Positions 60,502 to 64,000 of a stretch of 64,000 bases of DNA are shown piece by piece. The first letter of the stretch is position 1; each line of letters opens with the position of its first letter. This DNA comes from Artemisia argyi. Taxonomy: Eukaryota > Streptophyta > Magnoliopsida > Asterales > Asteraceae. The DNA lies in NCBI GenBank assembly GCA_030686995.1, contig CM060709.1:268875057-268939056 (forward strand), read 5' to 3'. Position numbers and translations under genes: made by a program. The notes below the pieces were generated by a model, which did no database searches, was not told the DNA's origin, and saw only the letters and a list, made by a program, of their open reading frames with translations.

Positions 60502-61953
60502 TGATGAGACGAAAAGTGTTACGCTTTTAAGGGGTCATTTAAGCCTTAAATCGTGATTATATGATCAAATATTGCCTTAAATCGTTCCTTTTGCCATTTT
60601 AGGTACTTTTGAGAGGAATTATGGAAAAGGAAGCATTTTGGACGTTTTTGGAGTTTAAAAGTGAAGAAAATGAGAAAGTCAAGAATTTAAGCTGGAACAG
60701 TACCTGACGGCGTCACACACTACCAGGTGACGGCGTCACTTGTTGATGAAGATGTGGATAATTATTTTACACTTAACGGGCCAAAAAGGAATTTTGGAGT
60801 TTAAACGTGACGGCGTCACGTTATAATTCACCAAGGACGTCACGTGTTATTACAAAGAGAGACGGCCCAGAACCTTATTCAACCAGACGGCGTCAAAGAT
60901 GGATCTAGGCAATCCGAGAGTTATTTTGGCGGCGAGGTGACGGCATCACATCCCATAAGGTGACGCCGTCAAGTTGTAAAATCTATATACACTTTTCTAA
61001 TTTTCATTCATTGTGTATGGAACTTTGGAGAGAAACTTAGGGTACGAACCCTAGTCGACTTTTGCAGCTATTTTGAGGTTTCCAAACCTTTTTTCTTCCA
61101 TGATTAATTGAAGATAAGTAATCTATCAATCATTCAATATGTCTATTTGTTGTTTGATTCTGTCTTACGCTTGTTTTTCTTTTAACATGCTAGGCAAGGT
61201 TTGTTTGTGTTTGCTTACATATAATGAAACCTAGCTATTGATTATTGATTGATGGTTTATTATTAATTTTTGTTGAATGAATGATATCAATGTTAGGCTC
61301 AAGAAAACTGGCTAACTTCCTATTGGTAACTTGCTTGACGTCTTAAGAAACATTAATCAGATGTGTAGTACGATTAATTGGTTGTGTTTAATGCATATGA
61401 GAATATTAATGAGGCCATGATATGATACTTAACGTGTCATTATAGGAAGAGATAGGATCTTATAGAGTTGGAGAAGGACGTACACGGCCCCACGAATGGT
61501 ATTAAGGAATACAACCCGTCATCCACGCAATTGTAACAAACTAATCCATCAATGAAAGATAGCTAGGGAGTAGTGAAACCTAAGTAAACACGTTTGTCTC
61601 CTTATTAGAAGTTTCATACATTTATTTTCTGTTATTTTATTTTTATTGCATTTGTAGTTATTTGTGTTAGTTGACTAACAACTAATTCCGCCCCCTCTTC
61701 CAAAACCCGAGAATTTTACTTGCTTTCCAAAAAAAATTATAAAAATATAAAAAGAATCATCCCTCACCTCTAGACGTAGTTTAGATCATTTTCAATCCTA
61801 ACGAACACTATTCCCTGTAGAGAATGATCAATCTCCTGGTTCTTACCACTACACTATACTACATCGGTCAGGTACACTTGCCTGGCGGGGATTGTAAGCT
61901 TCTCAAGATCCCTTGAGAAGTAAAACTTTTGTGTGACAATCCAAATCGCATCA
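60502..61953 (+). mobile_element. Athila-like solo LTR with TCTAA duplication
   Basis: Starts TGATGAGACGAAAAGTG, ends AAATCGCATCA. Perfect TSD TCTAA at 60497-60501 and 61954-61958. 1452 bp. It carries about seven TGACGGCGTCA-type palindromes (60704-60975), the best-preserved set in the window, and is the reference copy for the family here. Confidence 0.92.
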
Positions 61954-61958
61954 TCTAA

Positions 61959-61963
61959 GGTAT

Positions 61964-62018
<55 letters not shown>

Positions 62019-63388
62019 ATAACCAAACTTTCTTATGACAGCTTGCGAATGTATGAATTTAAAACTTAGTCATATATATTCCAAAGTTATGACTAAATTT
62101 GACTTTCTTAACTAATTAGTTTGCAGGTGAGCCTGAATTTAGTGTAAATAACTCTTGTAATTTAACTTTAGAATTAGAGCTCTTGTCATGAATAACTTCT
62201 CATAAAAAATTTGTTGAGATGATCTTCTTTCAGGTGATGGTCGATTTTCAGTTGAAATATCATGAGAAGACTTCTAAACTTCCAAAATTTGATGTTTGTG
62301 GGCATTTTTTATAGCGATATTGTAGAGGAAGTTGAGTATGAAGTGGTGAGAAGGTGGTTTTGATTCCACATTCAATGGGCACTTTTTTACTTCTTGCATT
62401 GTATGAAATGGGTTGAAGCACCCCGTCCGTTAGGTAGCAGTGGCGAATCAAATTGGTGTACTAAACAGTAAACACATCAAGGCTCATGAATATAGGTGGG
62501 TCGTTCTTCGGCGTCACCAAAATTGTTCCAAGCATGTTTTCTTTAAAAGTCAAAGATATTGCTGTTGCTAGGTGTTTTTAGCTTTAATTTCAATATTAGT
62601 CCCTCTCAGTGAAGTTTTCTATTATATACTCCGTATCTTATATGGATACATGATGTTTGCACCTGGTATTCTTGATAAGACACTTTTTAAGGTGCACTTG
62701 ATTCAGCTCTTGAAGATGGTCATGTATGTGTTCCGTAAATCTACAAACAAATAATACTTCAAAATTTGTGACCTACAAGAGAATTATGTGCCTTGGAAAA
62801 GATGTTGTTGCATTACATTCATCAAAGATCAACAGGGTGGACCTAAGGGCCATCTTTTATACTAATCATTGTTTATGTCATCTTCAATATGTGTTGGTAT
62901 TGAAGTTCTTAACATTTGAAATATGGACTTTTTCGGTTTTGTTAGCTGGTTGATGAAATATCTTTTGAGATAGAAATTTGTAGAATCTGCTGGAGTCTAC
63001 AAATGAATAATCTTATAATTGATACGGAAGGATAGCAATAATGACACGAACATGAAAAACCAATGTTTTAATAACCGGTTTTTTAATTGACCCGATCGAG
63101 CCACTGGGTTACGGTTCAACATGTTTAGCCGGTGGTTCAACCGGATTTTCAGATGTGTTTAAATTATAAAGACATGTGGAGTTGGGTCAAATTGTTTTCT
63201 AATATATAAAAATACATTATTCAAGAATATTAAAAAAACTCTCGTGCGTTTTTGGGCATTATAACTACACATACTTGAGCTCTCTTAATCATATAATATA
63301 AAATTTAAAACATATATAAAACAAAACAAAAATACAATTATTTGTTTTTAAATAAATAAAAATACATTATTAAAAAAAATAGGAAAAA
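61959..63388. other. Intergenic, with a 42-T tract and dispersed repeats
   Basis: Poly-T at 61968-62009. At 63070-63150 AACCGG/CCGGTT words recur (TTAGCCGGTGGTTCAACCGG). At 63238-63265 CTCGTGCGTTTTTGGGCATT resembles a decayed Helitron end. No gene recognised. Confidence 0.4.
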
Positions 63389-63417
63389 AGCCGCGCGTGC
63401 ACGGGCATTATAACTAG
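63389..63417 (+). mobile_element. Helitron 3' terminus
   Basis: AGCCGCGCGTGCACGGGCAT then TATAACTAG followed by T: hairpin plus CTAG/T end. The 5' end was not located. Confidence 0.55.
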
Positions 63418-63721
63418 TAAACAAATGGAGTAATATGTTAATTTGAGGCCCAACAGTAAAAAAGACAGTTTTTTTTTTTCTTTTTTTTTTATCACTCGAC
63501 CTCGGAGACACATCTCAAACAAACGGGTTACAATTTAGAACACGTAGAAAAAATTCCCAGCAGCAACGCGGCTTGCGCCAACCTGCTTGTTCTATATATA
63601 TATACTAAAATAGCTGACACTTGCCGATCATTTGTATAATAATAATCGAAAATTTTTTAGCCCGTTAATGGGCTTTCATTGATCCACCAAATAGCCCATC
63701 ACCCTCGTAGGTGTTTCTTTA

Positions 63722-63919
63722 CTATTCCCCCGTCTCAAAATTATTGTCTATATTTTTTTTTTGGATGTCTCAAAATAATTGTCCACTTTCTTTTTTGAGT
63801 AAAAACTAGAGAATAAAATAAGAGAATATTCTCTTTAAGTGGTTGAAAACTAAAGTAACCCTACTTTTATTAAACTATGTGATTTCTCTCTCATGACAAT
63901 AATTTTGAGACAAAATGAG
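63722..63919. mobile_element. Stowaway-like MITE
   Basis: Inverted ends CTATTCCCCCGTCTCAAAAT... and ...ATTTTGAGACAAAATGAG share the perfect 17-bp arm GTCTCAAAATTATTGTC. TA dinucleotides flank it (63720-63721, 63920-63921), the Tc1/mariner Stowaway target. About 198 bp, non-coding. Confidence 0.7.
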
Positions 63920-64000
63920 TATAATACACAAACGTTCTTATCGTAAACCGACAATATCCCCTTCAGAAAAAATAACAAGAAGACAAATTGACTTCACCCA

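Overview
This is a plant nuclear (eudicot) window made almost entirely of transposable elements. It is AT-rich, has intron-bearing gene remnants, and shows no bacterial gene organisation. The Sirevirus, Athila and Tekay-type LTR families, Helitrons, Mutator-type fold-back elements, a tRNA-derived SINE and a Stowaway MITE are all plant types. The style of the retroelement ORFs resembles Asteraceae, but that is a weak inference. No intact host gene was found. The best-preserved cellular genes are a broken MCM5 (replicative helicase subunit) and a two-exon fragment of serine hydroxymethyltransferase (SHMT).

Layout. 1-4715: 3' half of a decayed Ty1/copia (Sirevirus-like) element, namely pol, a spacer with polypurine tracts, and the 3' LTR. 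It abuts a minus-strand LTR piece of an Athila-like family (4716-5111), which itself lies in the 3' part of a Helitron (5112-5621). 7729-17275: a three-level nest. An old minus-strand Tekay-like LTR is split by an Athila-like gag-only element (about 9605-16393, tRNA-Asp-type PBS, gag remnant). That element's left LTR is split by a plus-strand Tekay-like solo LTR (10630-13488, TSD GTTAC). 18209-21544: MCM5 pseudogene, missing its AAA+ core and interrupted by an Athila-like solo LTR (18934-20345). 23890-30600: a 5'UTR-like exon, exon-like pieces, the SHMT remnant, and a 1.8 kb Mutator-type fold-back element (28631-30455, 9-bp TSD).

31140-52721: two related Helitrons lie head to head and form a large palindrome. 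The right one carries a 14.4 kb Sirevirus-like retrotransposon (36970-51416, TSD ACTAA). This element has near-identical LTRs, a degenerate gag and no recognisable pol. It also has two extra ORFs: a 'putative plant transposon protein' type ORF and a Pro/Ser/Gln-rich ORF. The first is itself split by a 3.76 kb LTR-type insertion (42384-46144, TSD GTAAG). A GC-rich hairpin module found just upstream of the LTR TATA box recurs upstream of both extra ORFs. The right Helitron also carries a tRNA-derived SINE with an 18-bp TSD. 54463-55884 is a second Mutator-type fold-back element, 60502-61953 another Athila-like solo LTR, and 63722-63919 a Stowaway-like MITE.

The elements do not form a pathway. 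What they share is a layered insertion history, readable from target-site duplications. All claims come from reading the sequence; no alignments or database searches were run.
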